Shown piece after piece: positions 21,090-33,572 of a DNA stretch of 64,000 nt; positions within the stretch are counted from its first letter, which is position 1; the number at the start of each line of letters is the position of its first letter. A program made the position numbers and the translations under genes. The stretch comes from Flectonema sp. DT1601 (lineage: Eukaryota > Euglenozoa > Diplonemea > Diplonemida > Diplonemidae), in the NCBI GenBank assembly GCA_964019425.1, contig OZ025847.1, forward strand, positions 216,501 through 280,500. The letters are read 5' to 3'. The notes beneath the pieces were generated by a model. The model did not search any database and had not been told where the DNA came from. It saw nothing but the letters and a program-made list of their open reading frames with translations.

Positions 21090-21991
21090 TAAAAAAAAAA
21101 TAAAAAATAAAAAAAATATAAAATAAAATAAAATAAAATAAAATAAACAAAAAAAAAAATTAATAATAAATAAATAAAAATCATCAAAATTAAAACGGGA
21201 TAGAACAATTACACTGATAATATACTAAAGCACTCGTAGAGCATTAACAATTAACGCTAGGTTGGCAGCAGCCATTTATTTGAATCGAACCACACTGGAT
21301 CGATCCGAGTAAATTTAGAAGACCTTATCTTCTCCAGGAATGAGTTAAAATGTTGGTTTTTGTTTTTATCCGAATTCAAGAAACAGTATAACTCCAAGTC
21401 CCACAAATGGTCGTAGACTTTTTCGATTTCATTTGCGTTATAAACTTCTGAGATCAGTTTTCTGACTTCCTCCTTACACTTCGAATCAAGTGTGGTAACA
21501 GTGGAATGAACGGACAAATATTTGACAAGACGTTGTCGAGGGACCGCTCGACGTAACGGGAAGCTGTCGTGTAGGCTCCTGAGGTCATTCAAGAGCGATA
21601 TGAGAGCCAATTGGTTTTCAGTAGCAAAAAACTTGTGTAGATGTTGACCCACATCCTCATCTTGATCATTAAATACCATCTGTGGGAAGTGAATTTGAAC
21701 AAACATCTTAGTCTCCGGACATTTCGATAGTAAATGGTGAGTATCTGTATCTCTTTTATTACAGAAGAGACAGTTTGATAATCCCTTTCTTGGTTGCTTC
21801 ACAAGCGGATGGTGTCCAGTCCTGAGGCGGGCGATTTGCATTTCTCCCTCACGGTTAAGATCCGGGTGGAAGCGTTGAGCACCTCTGAAAAAGACCCGAC
21901 AGGGGTTCGAACCGCAGCCTAGCGAATGCAAGTCTGGAATCATACCACTCGACAAATTGCGTCGTAGAACATTGATGAGATTCTTATCCAA
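21090..21991 (-). mobile_element. 3' fragment of a LINE (non-LTR retrotransposon)
   Basis: A minus-strand frame of about 244 codons ends at 21257 without a credible ATG, so it is 5'-truncated. It contains IARLRTGHHPLVKQ followed by a zinc-like CLFC-x8-H-x4-C motif with THHLLSKCP, the arrangement found at the C-terminal end of many LINE ORF2 proteins after the reverse transcriptase and RNase H. The 3' flank on the minus strand is T-rich with repeated TTTTA units (about 21090-21180), plausible as the element's tail. Typical 5' truncation fits target-primed reverse transcription. Reverse transcriptase motifs themselves are absent here. Confidence 0.7.
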
Positions 21992-22757
21992 TTAATAATG
22001 TGAAAAACGAATGTTTGAGAGGAGGGTGATAGTTTGACAATGTAGAAACAATAATAAACTTTATTATATCAAAATAAGTATTAAAGGCTAACCGATTAAG
22101 CTTCACCTCAGAACAGTAGCAAAAAAGCAAAGACTATGTATTGCACTCGTACATACCTAAAACAATGTTTGTAAAAGTATCTAGAAACCATTGTCGAATC
22201 TGGTAGTTCGGTGGCACGTACTACAAGTTGAGCGCCCCATGCAGTTCGTTACAACGGATATAAATTTCTTTTCTTGTTACCATACCACAAAGAAAAACAA
22301 ACACAAATAATGTCGTGAAGGGAGCTTATCAAAAGCTTTAAAAGAAGTGAGCAAAGAAAATAAGAATACCAATCCGTAAGCAATAGAACCAAAAGGAAGC
22401 TCAGATGAGATAACAGATCTTAACTCCGACCGGAATGGCGTGAAAGATGAAAAAAGACAGAACCAAACAACAAGAGCAAATCGGGTTATGAAATAATATT
22501 TTTTCTTGGTTAAAAAAACCATTATGGGAAAAACTATAATTCCACAAAAAAGTTTCTGAAATGTCCGATCTCAACATGAAAGTTTCCGAAATGGACAGCT
22601 GTTTTTTTTTTTTTTTTTTTTTTTTATAGCTTACCGCTGGTGCATTTCGGGGTCGCAGAAAGGAAAATACTCGTTCAGCCTCAACCGATGTTATCAGGAA
22701 ACTTGTAGTGGGTGAGTTGTGATATTGTGTAGCAGCTTCCATTTGAGCAGTACTGGA

Positions 22758-22795
<38 letters not shown>

Positions 22796-23190
22796 TGATG
22801 TCCATTTCGGAAACATTTGTGGCACTTTAGTAATATTTGCGTGGATTTTTTAAAATTTAAAAAAAAAATGAGTATCGCTTCCTTACACACTTCCGATGGC
22901 TGTATTAGCCCTCTAAACGAAAACATTAAAAAAAAAAGTCAATTCATCTTCAGCGAGAAGGCTGAAAGGGCAGGAAAAATAGGCAACACAACGTACTATT
23001 ACGAGTTTTCCCAAAAAGAAAGACAAGGGGAAAATGGTTAGTTAAAAATATAAAATAATAGCACACCAAAAATCAAAACTTTTCTGGGGAATTCATTTTG
23101 CAGGCTGAGGCTAAAAGATTTTTTTTTTTTTTAATATTAATCAATCAAAAAAATCAAATGCAAAAACCGGTATGACAACCATTTTTTAAG
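21992..23190. other. Gene-poor AT-rich sequence
   Basis: No convincing gene. Poly(T) tracts at about 22602-22625 and 22770-22796. Some segments recur around 25380-25500 (AATCCGTAAG... to the AAAGATGAAAAAAGAC stretch), so this too is repeat-derived. Nothing else supported. Confidence 0.5.
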
Positions 23191-24360
23191 TTAGTATGGT
23201 TATCAGTCAAAAGAAGGGAAGAGGGCGGGAAAATTCAATCGAATGCAAAAGGAACAACCATTTTTTAAGTTAGTTAGCAAAATACAAAACTGAAGCGAGA
23301 AGTCTGGGAATCCCACAGATAGAAAACAACTAAATTATATAAAAGACAAATAATCGGAACGGGTGAAAGAAAAATAATACAACATCTTTCTTTATAATAC
23401 GACCATATGCCTACGAAAGAAAATAAAAATCCCCGGAAGAGTATCGAGGATCGTTCACCTAGTTGATGGTTATCAATTGAGCAGTTTATAGTCATAACTG
23501 CGCTAGATTCAATCACAGCACAGATAAGTTAACATACAAGTTACCAAGTGAAACAAAAAAAAAAAATAATAATAATAATAATAATGTAACGCCATGAGGA
23601 GGATAAATAAAATATCATTTTTCCATTCCATTATACAAAACCATGAAATAATCACATTTGTGTCACAACGCAGCCATATCTGTGAAGGAAAACCATAATA
23701 AAAAAAACCGAAACCGAATCGGGGGCCGAATATCGTAAGTTAGTATTAATGGTTATCAGTCAAAAGAAGGGGAGAGGGCGGGAAAATTCAATCGAATGCA
23801 AAAGTTCGTAGGACAACAAACAAATAATGGTTAGTTTCGGGCTAAATTAAAAAATCTTTCTTCGGACCGTTCCCCTTACCCAGCCCTCTTCAGCGAAGAA
23901 AGCAATGGGGACACTGCGGTGTCAGGGATACTAACAAAATGAGTGGGGACTGAGTTATGTTTATGGGGAATGAATAATAAAAAAATAAAAAGATTCGAAT
24001 ATCGTCAGTTAGTTAGTATTAATGGTTATCAGTCAAAAGAATGGGAGAGGGCGGGAAAATTCAATCGAATGCAAAAGTTCGTAGGACAACAAACAAATAA
24101 TGGTTAGTTTCGGGCTAAAATTAAAAGATCCTTCTTCGGACCGTTCCCCTTACCCAGCCCTCTTTAGTATTAATAATTATGTTAGTTAGTATCATTAATT
24201 TTACAAAAAGTAGAGATTAGTAAAAAAAAAGTATTCATTTCTGCAGTTTCCTAACATCAAAAGGGTAATAGAATATGTAGTTTCAGGAGCCTTAATCTTA
24301 TACACTTGAAAATTTCGTAGGACAACAAACAAGTTGGTTTCGGGCTAAGATTAAAATTTA
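23191..24360. repeat. Cluster of repeat R4 copies
   Basis: The segment GTTATCAGTCAAAAGAAGG... through GGACCGTTCCCCTTACCCAG (about 150 bp) occurs at 23749-23905 and 24019-24165, partially at about 23198-23262 and 24315-24350, and again at about 29393-29545, with a weaker copy near 25700-25850. A diverged R3 copy sits at about 23276-23500. No gene is seen. Confidence 0.7.
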
Positions 24361-25165
24361 GTTAGCAAAATACAAACTGATGACTACGAGGGGTCTGGGT
24401 AGCCCGCATCAGTAAGGACCCAATTGCGAAGATTGTAGTTTCATAGTATCGGCTGGAAGTGATCAACTTCCAGCCTCCACCTTGCCCAGAGGCTAACAGG
24501 TTGTAAACAACTAAAGAAAATAAAAGAGAAACGATCTGGGAGTGGGGGGAAGGTGAAAAAAAATAAAAAATCTTCTTTCTTTCATATACATCTTTCTTTA
24601 TAATACGACCACATGTGCCATATGCCCACACTCCACGAAAGAAAATAGAAAACCCCGGAACAGTACCGAGGATCGTTCACCCCCAGTTGTCCAAAGCATT
24701 ATAATTGTACTGTGGGCTTACCGAAAAGCTTTAGAAATGTACCACAAAAAAGAATTGTTAGTTAGTTGGTTAGTTAGCAAAATACAAACTGATGACTACG
24801 AGGGGTCTGGGTAGCCCGCATCAGTAAGGACCCAATCGCGAAGATTGTAGTTTCATAGTATTGGCTGGAAGTGATCGACTTCCAGCCTCCACCTTGCCCA
24901 GAGGCTAACAGGTTGTAAACAACTAAAGAAAATAAAAGAGAAACGATCTGGGAGTGGGGGGAAGGTGAAAAAAAATAAAAAATCTTCTTTCTTTCATATA
25001 CATCTTTCTTTATAATACGACCACATGTGCCATATGCCCATACTCCACGAAAGAAAATAGAAACCCCCGTAACAGTACCGAGGATCGTTCACCCCCAGTT
25101 GTCCAAAGCATTATAAGTGTACTGTGGGCTTACCGAAAAGCTTTAGAAATGTACCACAAAAGATT
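24361..25165. repeat. Tandem pair of repeat R3 (412-bp spacing)
   Basis: Two near-identical ~400-bp copies start at 24361 and 24773 with GTTAGCAAAATACAAACTGA and end in GTACCACAAA. Part of a third lies at about 27030-27220 and a diverged one at 23276-23500. A short palindrome (GGCTGGAAGTGATCRACTTCCAGCC) lies near 24449 and 24862, giving a possible hairpin. No coding potential recognised. Confidence 0.85.
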
Positions 25166-25167
25166 TG

Positions 25168-25345
25168 GGCAGCACATAGCCATATCACTCAGCAAGAAAT
25201 GAAAACCAAAAGGATCAGGTAAGATGACAGTCAGTTTAAGGTCATAACTGCGCCGGACCGTAATTGGGCAGCACATAGCCATATCACTCAGCAAGAACCC
25301 AAAAGGATCAGGTAAGATGATGGTATCATAACTGCGCCACACTGC
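25168..25345. repeat. Short direct repeats flanking R3 (GGGCAGCACATAGCCATATC)
   Basis: A ~90-bp segment starting GGGCAGCACATAGCCATATC occurs at 25168 and 25265 and again at 27231-27322, each time near R3-derived sequence, so it probably belongs to the same larger element. Confidence 0.7.
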
Positions 25346-25983
25346 GTATTTCTTTGTATTGCAGTACAAAGAAATACGCAAGATTTGGGCAACGAAAATA
25401 AGAATATCAATCCGTAAGAAATAGAACCGAGGAAGCTCAGATGAGAAATTCACCTCAGATCTTAACTCCGGACCGAAATGGCGTAAAAGATGAAAAAAGA
25501 CGGTACTAAAAAGAACAAGAGCAAATCGGGTTATGAGATTTTCTTTTTTTTTTTTTTTGGTTTAAAAACTAAAAAAAAATTGCTACTTAAAAAACTGTAT
25601 AGCAGTTCCTTTCGCTTTCTTTTTTCAGTTGTTTTTTTTTATTTACGTTTTAAAACAAATACCGCAGAAAACCTAATAAACACATCAGTAAACGATAAAC
25701 CAAGTTAGTATTCATGCCCATCATTCAATCAAAATAAGCAAATGAAAAAGTGCGTATGACAACAAACAATCAATGGTTGGTTTCGGGCTAGTAAAGTAAA
25801 CAATCTTTCTTCAGCTATTCCCAATCTTCAGATAAGAAAGGGGGACCTGCAGCGTTTGCCCCTCTCAGCAAAGCGACTACGTCAACATGGTTATTTATTT
25901 AACCTTTAACACAGTCCCTCTTTTTAAAAGTGTCAGTGAACGCGGGATACCAACTAATTAATGAGTGGCGTACGAAAGGATTT

Positions 25984-26300
25984 GAGGGGTTAACTGTTTG
26001 ATTTTGTACGTAAAATATTTATTTATTTATTTACGAAGCCTAGGAAGCCAAAAGCCAGGAAAAGCTCACAGAGTAACAGTTATATCGCTACCAGCAACCG
26101 CGAGACTCTCACAGACGATAAGAGACGTAGAATAACCTGGAACAAATGACTACCTAAACCCACCGTCCACACGAGCAGACAAATTAGTTCTGAGATACAG
26201 TGACCAGGTGTGATGCTTAACTTAGCCTTTTAAAGTAACTATTTAGGTTTCGAGAGTAATCCATATACCTCTTACCTCTATTCTCTCATCATCAGTATGG
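25984..26300. repeat. Repeat R7 copy interrupted by R1 copy 2
   Basis: Flanks 25984-26015 (TTAACTGTTTGATTTTGTACG...) and 26183-26300 (TTAGTTCTGAGATACAGTGACC...) match a continuous R7 copy at 35353-35540. The middle, about 26025-26180, is an R1 copy. Roughly 45 bp of R7 is missing at the junction. This is a nested insertion that dates R1 as younger than this R7 copy. Confidence 0.75.
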
Positions 26301-26381
26301 TGTAGAAGTAAGTCAATCATCTGTTGTGAATGAAGCATCTTAGTTAGCAAGACTAGGATGTAGTCTGTAGATATGGGGGGA

Positions 26382-26832
26382 CTTGGATAAACAAATCAAG
26401 GTTAACACGCAACAAATTAGACATGAATCATTATAACTGGATTCTGTCCACACAAAATCGCATGCTTTAAATAAACTACCAGAGAAAGAAATGCTGTCAA
26501 GTCAAATTGACCCGGGGACCACGCACTACAGGTTGAGCCATGCCCTGCAGGTCGTTACAGCTTGAAAACATTAATGCATTAATGGGTAACCAATAAAAAT
26601 TATCTGGGTGGGTAGTAACAGGGGTGAGAAAAAAAGAAAAGATAAATAACATGACAAGAATACGCTGGTTCGTAGCTCACTACCAGTAAAGCCCATCCCA
26701 TAAACTCAGTTATGGTTGGTTTGTGTGGGGGACTTGGATAAATAAATCAAGGTTAACACGCAACAAATTAGACATGAATCATTATAACTGGATTCTGTCC
26801 ACACAAAATCGCATGCTTTAAATAAACTACCG
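26382..26832. repeat. Repeat R5 pair
   Basis: About 100 bp (GACTTGGATAAACAAATCAAGG to AAATAAACTACC) occurs at 26382-26482 and 26730-26832 in direct orientation. A G-run follows the second copy. The head also appears at 29283-29306. Confidence 0.7.
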
Positions 26833-27592
26833 GGTGGGGGGGGGATTTTATTTTATTCTATTTAATGCCATAAACAAATCATTTCTGTGCTCATTATTTC
26901 ATCACTCACAGAGTAAAAGGTTACCTTCCGTACGCAAGGCCGAGATGACTGGCATATCGAAACTACACACAAAAATGTGAAGTTAAGGCCAAATCTAAAA
27001 CAGCAGTAAAACTATGCCCATGTTCTTTAGAAGCTAACAGGTTGTAAACAACTAAAGAAAATAAAGAAAAGATCTGGGAGTGGGGGGGAAGGTGAAAAAA
27101 AATAAAAAATCTTCTTTCTTTCATATACATCTTTCTTTATAATACGACCACATGTGCCAAATGCCCACACTCCACGAAAGAAAATAGAAAACCCCGGAAC
27201 AGTACCGAGGATCGACCACAAAAAAGAATTGGGCAGCACATAGCTATATCACTCAGCAAGAAATGAAAACCAAAAGGATCAGGTAAGATGACAGTCAGTT
27301 TAAGGTCATAACTGCGCCGGACCACATTTTGACATAATGGTAATTATGTTGAGGTCAAAATGGATGGGGATAATGGTCAACTTAAGCAGACTGTGTTACA
27401 GACGGTTGATAAACGCCAATTTTCGTCAAAGAGGGAGAACACGCCACAGTAGATCAGAAAATAAGAAATAAAGTAATGATATTTGACTAAAGAGATGTAA
27501 CTTAACTTAAATATAATATTAAGGAACACCAATCTTCAGCTTTCAACCTTGTCTAGCTTATGAAACTACTGATCTAATTATTTATTCCATTT

Positions 27593-27756
27593 GTTTATTT
27601 ACGAAGCCTAGGAAGCCAAAAGCCAGGAAAAGCTCAACAGGGGTAACAGTTATATCGCTACCAGCAACCGTGAGACTCTCACAGACGATAAGAGACGTAG
27701 AATAACCTGGAACAAATGACTACCTAAACTCACCGCCCACACGAGCAGACAGTGTT
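27593..27756 (-). repeat. Dispersed repeat R1, copy 3
   Basis: Third copy of the 160-bp R1 repeat. It is followed by a short segment (AACACGCCACAGTAGATCAG) that also occurs at about 27403-27460. Confidence 0.75.
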
Positions 27757-27899
27757 GAAGAAGGCTGATAACACCTATTTTCGTCAACGAGAAGGAGAAC
27801 ACGCCACAGTAGATCAGTCCAGTAATAAAAAAAATATTAAAAAAAATTAAAAACATAATTATACATAAACAAATACACTGGTAAATAACACTTTTATAG

Positions 27900-28063
27900 C
27901 ATCAGCTACCAACGTATATTGACAGCCCTTTTCTTGAATCGAACTAAACTCTGGATCGATCTGAGTACATACAGAAGACCCAATCTTCTCCAAGAATGAA
28001 TTAAAACCCAAAAGGAGGCTTAAGTGTGCCGCTAATATCGTTCTTACAGTACTTGTTAAATGT

Positions 28064-28097
<34 letters not shown>
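27900..28097. repeat. Small LINE 3' piece joined to family A retroposon tail
   Basis: About 27930-28010 resembles the terminal coding part of the LINE fragment at 21260-21345 (GAATCGAAC...CTGGATCGATC...). It is directly followed by the last ~70 bp of the family A repeat (GAGGCTTAAGTGTGCCGCTAAT...) and a poly(A) run to about 28097. The join is a chimera or a nested insertion. Confidence 0.55.
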
Positions 28098-28098
<1 letters not shown>

Positions 28099-29601
28099 AG
28101 AATTTCGCAGTGCAAACATTCTCTTAACAAGAATTGTGAAGCACGGGAGTGACAAATAATAATAATAAGGTACAGTATCAAAAAAAATCAGGGACAATGA
28201 CCCAAGTAAATTACTCCGAGACAAGCTTCTGACGATGGAAAACTTGAATTCATAAGAGATTTGTTATATTTTTGATAAAAAAAGGTACTTCAACAGGAGA
28301 TGAGATCAATGTAAAAATACCAACTGACATAGTATCTCACATCATATGAATGATACTTAACGATACAAGGTGAACTATGGTGGGAACATCACTCAATTTG
28401 AGTCTCAAACTTGGTAGCTCGCAAAAATGCAAAATAAAAAAAGGAAAACACTCTAAGCAGCTGTATACACAAAAAATCGAGGGAGGATTTTAATAAGATA
28501 ACGAAAAGAAAACAATAAAAGTACTTTCACTATAAAAACAACCCAAGTTTGGTGGAGGCCACGTGAACGTAGTTGAGCACCTCTTTGCCTACGCTACCGT
28601 AACAGTGAAAAAACAGCTGTAAAATAAAAATAAACACGCAAAATAAAAACAAAGGGTTAACAGTGGACGAACCCGACGTAAGGCTTTCCCAGACTACTCG
28701 ACTCCACTCAGTGTTAGAAGCCCGAGAAGGACGAGCTCGGCAATCCTGCCCAGAGATCATCCAAAATTGTATCGCTCTAAATTGACGACCTTAATGAGCT
28801 ACCCTATCGAGGGGTAAACTGTTCGAAACAAATGAGAACGGAAATTATGGTTTCAGCTACCTGGTCGCCAAGTTTAAAAGAAACTAAAACTGGAAATTCC
28901 AAAATCCCACAACTGTTGTCGACTATAAGTATGAGTATTCGAGGACCACGTCCTACAGGTTGAGAGCGTTACAGCAACGATTTTAACAAATCAAAAATAG
29001 GGTAACCACTTGCAGTCCTTAAATAATACAAGGGGATAGACAGATAGATAGATAAGGAAGTCCAATACATTGCGTACTGTGCATCGCTGATACAGCAAAC
29101 TAAAGAGAGCATCGGGTTAACTCCAATAGAGCTACGAGGACAACAGCAACGTAATTAGACCCCAATCTTATTAGGATGGTTTTATTATAGCTTCGGGGAA
29201 CTTTATATGAAAACCCCCTTAATGAAAAAAAAAAAAAATGAAAAATTGTAAATGAAAGCAGCGTACTATAAAAGAAGGGGGAGGACTTGGATAAATAAAT
29301 CAAGGGATGGTGAAATTGAACTCCTGCATTTCTTTTTTTTTCCCCCGCAAAAAATATTTCTCAGTACAGCGAATACGTCCCGAGAGTTAGTATTAATGTT
29401 TATCAGTCAAAAGAAGGGAAGAGGGCGGGAAAATTCAATCGAATGCAAAAAGTTCGTAGGACAAACAAAGGTTGGTTTCGGGCTAAAATTAAAAAATCTT
29501 TCTTCGAACCGTTCACCTTACCCCAGCCCTCTTCAGCGAAGAGGGTAAGGGTCAGTTAGAATATGAGTTTATTATAAAAAAGTGCACTAAATTAAAATAT
29601 T

Positions 29602-29632
<31 letters not shown>

Positions 29633-30934
29633 AAACACATTGTTCTGCTGTTCCATAATACACTTGTGGGTTAGTTGGAATATGAGTTTGTTATAAAAAA
29701 GTGCACTAAAATAAAATATAAAAAAGAAAAGTTATAAAAACACATTGTTCTGCTGTTCCATAATACACTGTGGAATACGTAGAGTCATCCTTGTTTTCGC
29801 TTTATGTAGAATAAGTGCTGCGGCTGTATCAGGATATTCGAAATCTGCTGGGTTAACGAAGTACTCGATTCTCCTGTTGAACTTCATTCCAGTTAATTAG
29901 TTAGTTGGTTAGAGAATAATCTTCTTATATATTCAAGGTAAGAAGAAATAAGAACGAGGGAAAAAAAAAAAAAGGGGGGGGGGGGGGGGGGGGGGTATCA
30001 AAACTATAAAGCATCAGGTAAACTCCACAGAGCTACAAAGAACAGCAACGTAAGTACAAATCAAATCTTGTTTGTGTTGCTTAGGTTGACAAAGAAAAGG
30101 TGATTTCCCTAAATAAATAAACAAAGGAATAAAAGCAAACTGACGCACCACCACTCCAGCTACAGCATTTTTTTGCATTTCTAAACTTTTTTTGGTAATA
30201 ATTAAATATTTTACCAAACATCGAGAACAAAACATTGATGAGACCCTTATCTAATTAATGATATGAAAAATATTGGAGATTTTTTTTTTTTTTTTTAGTT
30301 TTAAGAGCGGGAAAATCGTGAAAACAAAAAAAAAAAAAAAAACTATTTGGTGTTTTCAAAACAATCACAAACAACAGTTTGCTTTTTTTTTGATAAAACC
30401 ACTGCACTTATGCAACATACGAAATGTGGAACATGAATAGTTCGTTTTTTGTATTAAAAAAAAAAAAAAAAAACTGAATTGCAAAGCATAATAGAATAAA
30501 ACGATAATTTAACAATCTGTTAAGTATACAGTGATGTTTAACTTAGCCTTTTGAAGTAACTATTTAGGTTTTGAGAGTAAGTCAGCTAAATCTGATTTGC
30601 CTTCGAAGTCAATCGAAATCCTTGAGTTGGAAGAGCCTTACAAATTATTATTTATATCTGTTTTGACTTCCTTTTACTTGTTCTTTTCATCATTTGTTAC
30701 TAACCAAAAGGTAGCATTTCCTTACGAGACTCGCTGATTTTATTTTTTAAATGCCCTCATTGCTTAAAGCTTTAAACTAATAAATTGAAAAAAAAAAAAA
30801 AAAGACATGATGTTAGGTAGTTGGCAAATTACAGAACTGATGACTAAGAATCGCGAGCGAAAATTGTAATTTGTAATTTGGCTGTTGTCGCATTGTACCA
30901 CCGCGACGGACAAAAGATGTAGAGAGTAATATAT
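28098..30934. other. Gene-poor region with further repeat fragments
   Basis: No convincing gene. Contains an R4 copy (29393-29545), a ~106-bp tandem duplication (about 29566-29780, TATGAGTTT...AAAGTGCACTAAA), a homopolymer junction of A-run then a ~25-base G-run (about 29957-29995), R2 copy 2 (30010-30229), an R7 fragment (about 30500-30580), and poly(A)/poly(T) tracts. The rest is AT-rich with nothing recognised. Confidence 0.6.
30010..30229 (+). repeat. Dispersed repeat R2, copy 2
   Basis: Close match to 20678-20899 with small indels near the 3' T-run. It is preceded by a long G-run. Confidence 0.8.
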
Positions 30935-32305
30935 GAGGACGTGCCAAAAGTAGGGCCTATTTTGTACCACGGGTAACTGCTGGCCTCTAAATCTTGGTCT
31001 GAGCACTTTTTTGGCCCACTCTGTATATTAGAAAACTCAATTCCGGGTCTGGGATACAACTTTACTTGTCACCAGTTCAAAAATTCTGCAATTTTTAGGG
31101 GAAATTGACTGTATTACACTGTAAGATGCTTGTGCACAGTTGAGACCAATTTGTAAGGTAGTAGTAGGAGAGTGTCACTCGCTTGAATCACAGCTTCACA
31201 AATAACAATGACAATAAAGGATACTCTAGAACGAGAGCCACTGTGACAGGCATTTCGGCAGGATATCAAATGTCATCCAGACCTCATCGAGAGTGGCACC
31301 GGTGCGTACCCTCACCGAGGTGGCAGGCGTACTCCGAACGCTCAGCGACACAACACTTGTATTCCTCTTCTTTGAAGAGCAAGAAGTGAGTGTGCAGAAC
31401 CTCCGCATCCCAGCCGTAACCAGCATCCCCACCTACCGAAAGGATACTTCAGGTCAGATATATATCACAGCTTTCTCTGACGAAAACCAGCAATTTGCAC
31501 TTGACGGAGGTAAGGCTACTTTGCTACTGAACCACAAGCCCAAAATATCAGATAAGCTTCCCCTTACTAGAGCTGAGAAGAGCACTATTGGATCTACACC
31601 CCTTGACACAACCGCGGACAACAACAAGTTTGCAGAGATAGAGCACAGTCAGCATATCGATTCCCTGAAAGGTTAGACAGAGAGCACACCATCCAACAAC
31701 GAGCCTGCAAACGGAAAAGTGCCCCCGAGAAGCCTGTTAGAAAGAAGCGCCAATGCAGCCAGTGCAGCTCTCTTACTCATGATCTCCGAAATTGTCCAGA
31801 CCGTTGTTCTGAACCCGAAAGCTCTGATTCAAGTAGCAGTGTAACCCCTTAAAAAACGTAAGTGTGTACAACATTATTAGTAAGTTAGTGTAGGTGCAGA
31901 ATGCACACGAATGATCAATATCAGTCCATCAGTCCTCTTAGCTTCGCTGCTTGTGCCAAAACTTACGTATTAATTTTGTCATGCAGTTTCTAAATTCATC
32001 GGATGGGGATGGGTCTGCTTGCCTAGGATATGGAGTTCGACAGCCACGGAGAACAATGCATCTAATTACAGAGGTCTGATATGTGAAGTAAACCTGCCCC
32101 CTGTGTGTGTACTGCATAACACAGTAATACAGTCAATTGCCCCTAAAAATTGCAGAATTTTTGAACTGGTGACAAGTAAAGTTGTATCCCAGACCCGGAA
32201 TTGAGTTTTCTAATATACAGAGTGGGCCAAAAAAGTGCTCAGACCAAGATTTAGAGGCCAGCAGTTACCCGTGGTACAAAATGGTACCCTACTTTTGGCA
32301 TCCTC
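30935..32305. mobile_element. DNA transposon remnant with ~180-bp terminal inverted repeats (MULE-like?)
   Basis: Left arm 30935-31118 and right arm 32124-32305 are inverted copies of each other over about 180 bp with few differences (GCCAAAAGTAGGG at the outer end, GTAATACAGTCAATT inside). Inside, the plus strand has a coding-like stretch (about 31290-31676) and, in another frame, a C-terminal segment ending near 31850 with a zinc knuckle QCSQCSSLTHDLRNCP (C-x2-C-x4-H-x4-C) and a Ser-rich tail. Long TIRs plus a zinc knuckle are features of Mutator-like elements (established), but no DDE catalytic core is visible and no clear target-site duplication is seen. At 1.37 kb it is a non-autonomous, internally deleted copy. 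Confidence 0.7.
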
Positions 32306-33095
32306 TCATATAAAATATCATTTCCATTCCAATCCTTATAAAACTTTTTCTTCATGAAATAATCACATTGTGACAACTACTACCACCATACCACGAAAGA
32401 AGAATTCTAAAAAAAGCCCGAACACATGACTGGGCCTAAGCATCCATATCGTAAGAAGGGGCTTACCGAAGCTTTTAAAATTGTGCAACGAAAATAACTA
32501 ATCCCGTCCGCGAGAAATAAAATCAAAAGGAAGCTCCTTAAGTAACGGACCGAAAACAGTGTGAAGGAGGAATTAAAAAAAGAGCTTTCTTCAGTGAAAA
32601 AAAGTCACATAAAATACAAAGATAAATAATAAAAAGGCTAAAACTGAGAAACATGACAGAAAAATTAATTAATTAGCTCAGAACAACAGCTAAAAAAAAA
32701 AGTTACATAATGTATTACACCTCGTACATAAAATTGACTCGGGGACAACGTCACTTCCTAGTCTTCGTAGTCAGAGTACTACTGTAACAGTTCAATACGA
32801 ATAATCGGCTAAATAAGAGATCATTCTCTCAACAAATTACTGAAACGTCAGTTAATCAACAACACTTGTTAGTCTAACTGAGATCTGATCGCAGATTAAC
32901 TAATGCATGTCTCATTGACCTGACTTCAGAAATAAAAAAAAAAAAAAAAAGATTTTGCCTTTATATAAAACCATTTAGATTATATTTCGTTGAACACAAG
33001 ACAGAATCCTGCCGTATGGAGAACCGAGATTGGAAAAATAAATCATGGTCATGGCAATAAAAAATAACGATTTTCAATCTGAATTACAATGGTAC

Positions 33096-33127
<32 letters not shown>

Positions 33128-33572
33128 ACCCACCAGTCGAGAAGATGTTTGCTAAAGTTTTGAAAAGGTGAAAAAAGAAAAACCAGAATACCTCTGCACA
33201 GTATTTAATGACTTCGACCCTCAGGTTTTACCACACAAGGTACGGACAGAAGTCATCAAAATCGAATAGTAATGAATGAAGAAAACAACGGATTCTAGTG
33301 GGATTAAAGCAAAATAAAAATAAAAAATTCACGTAAAATAAAACTATTCTTTTCTTGTTTGGGAAAACTTTAAAAAAAAAACCCCCCCCCTCCTGAGTGT
33401 TCAGAGGAAATAAACTAAAACCCATCTCCGAAGAGTTTCAATCCAACCAGACAAAACAGTTATGATAGAAATGGGTGCTTAGCTTAAATTTTCAACCTAA
33501 AAATTAAACCAAACGTACTCTCTTCATCAGCAGGGCAGTCTCACGACGTGTCCCTCAACTGGAATTCAGCGC
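32306..33572. other. Gene-poor AT-rich sequence
   Basis: Poly(A) tracts at about 32934-32950 and 33096-33122 and a C-run near 33382. No gene, RNA or clear repeat is recognised. Probably includes the 3' UTR of the 580-residue protein gene. Confidence 0.5.

Noticed and set aside
21890-21960. tRNA-like motif (CCAGACTTGCATTCG and GGTTCGAACC, minus strand)
   Set aside because: The T-arm and acceptor stem do not pair and there is no D-arm; it lies within the LINE coding frame.
19705-27756. R1 repeats as solo LTRs
   Set aside because: No TG...CA ends or target duplications seen; a TAAA-type tail fits a LINE/SINE-like 3' end better.
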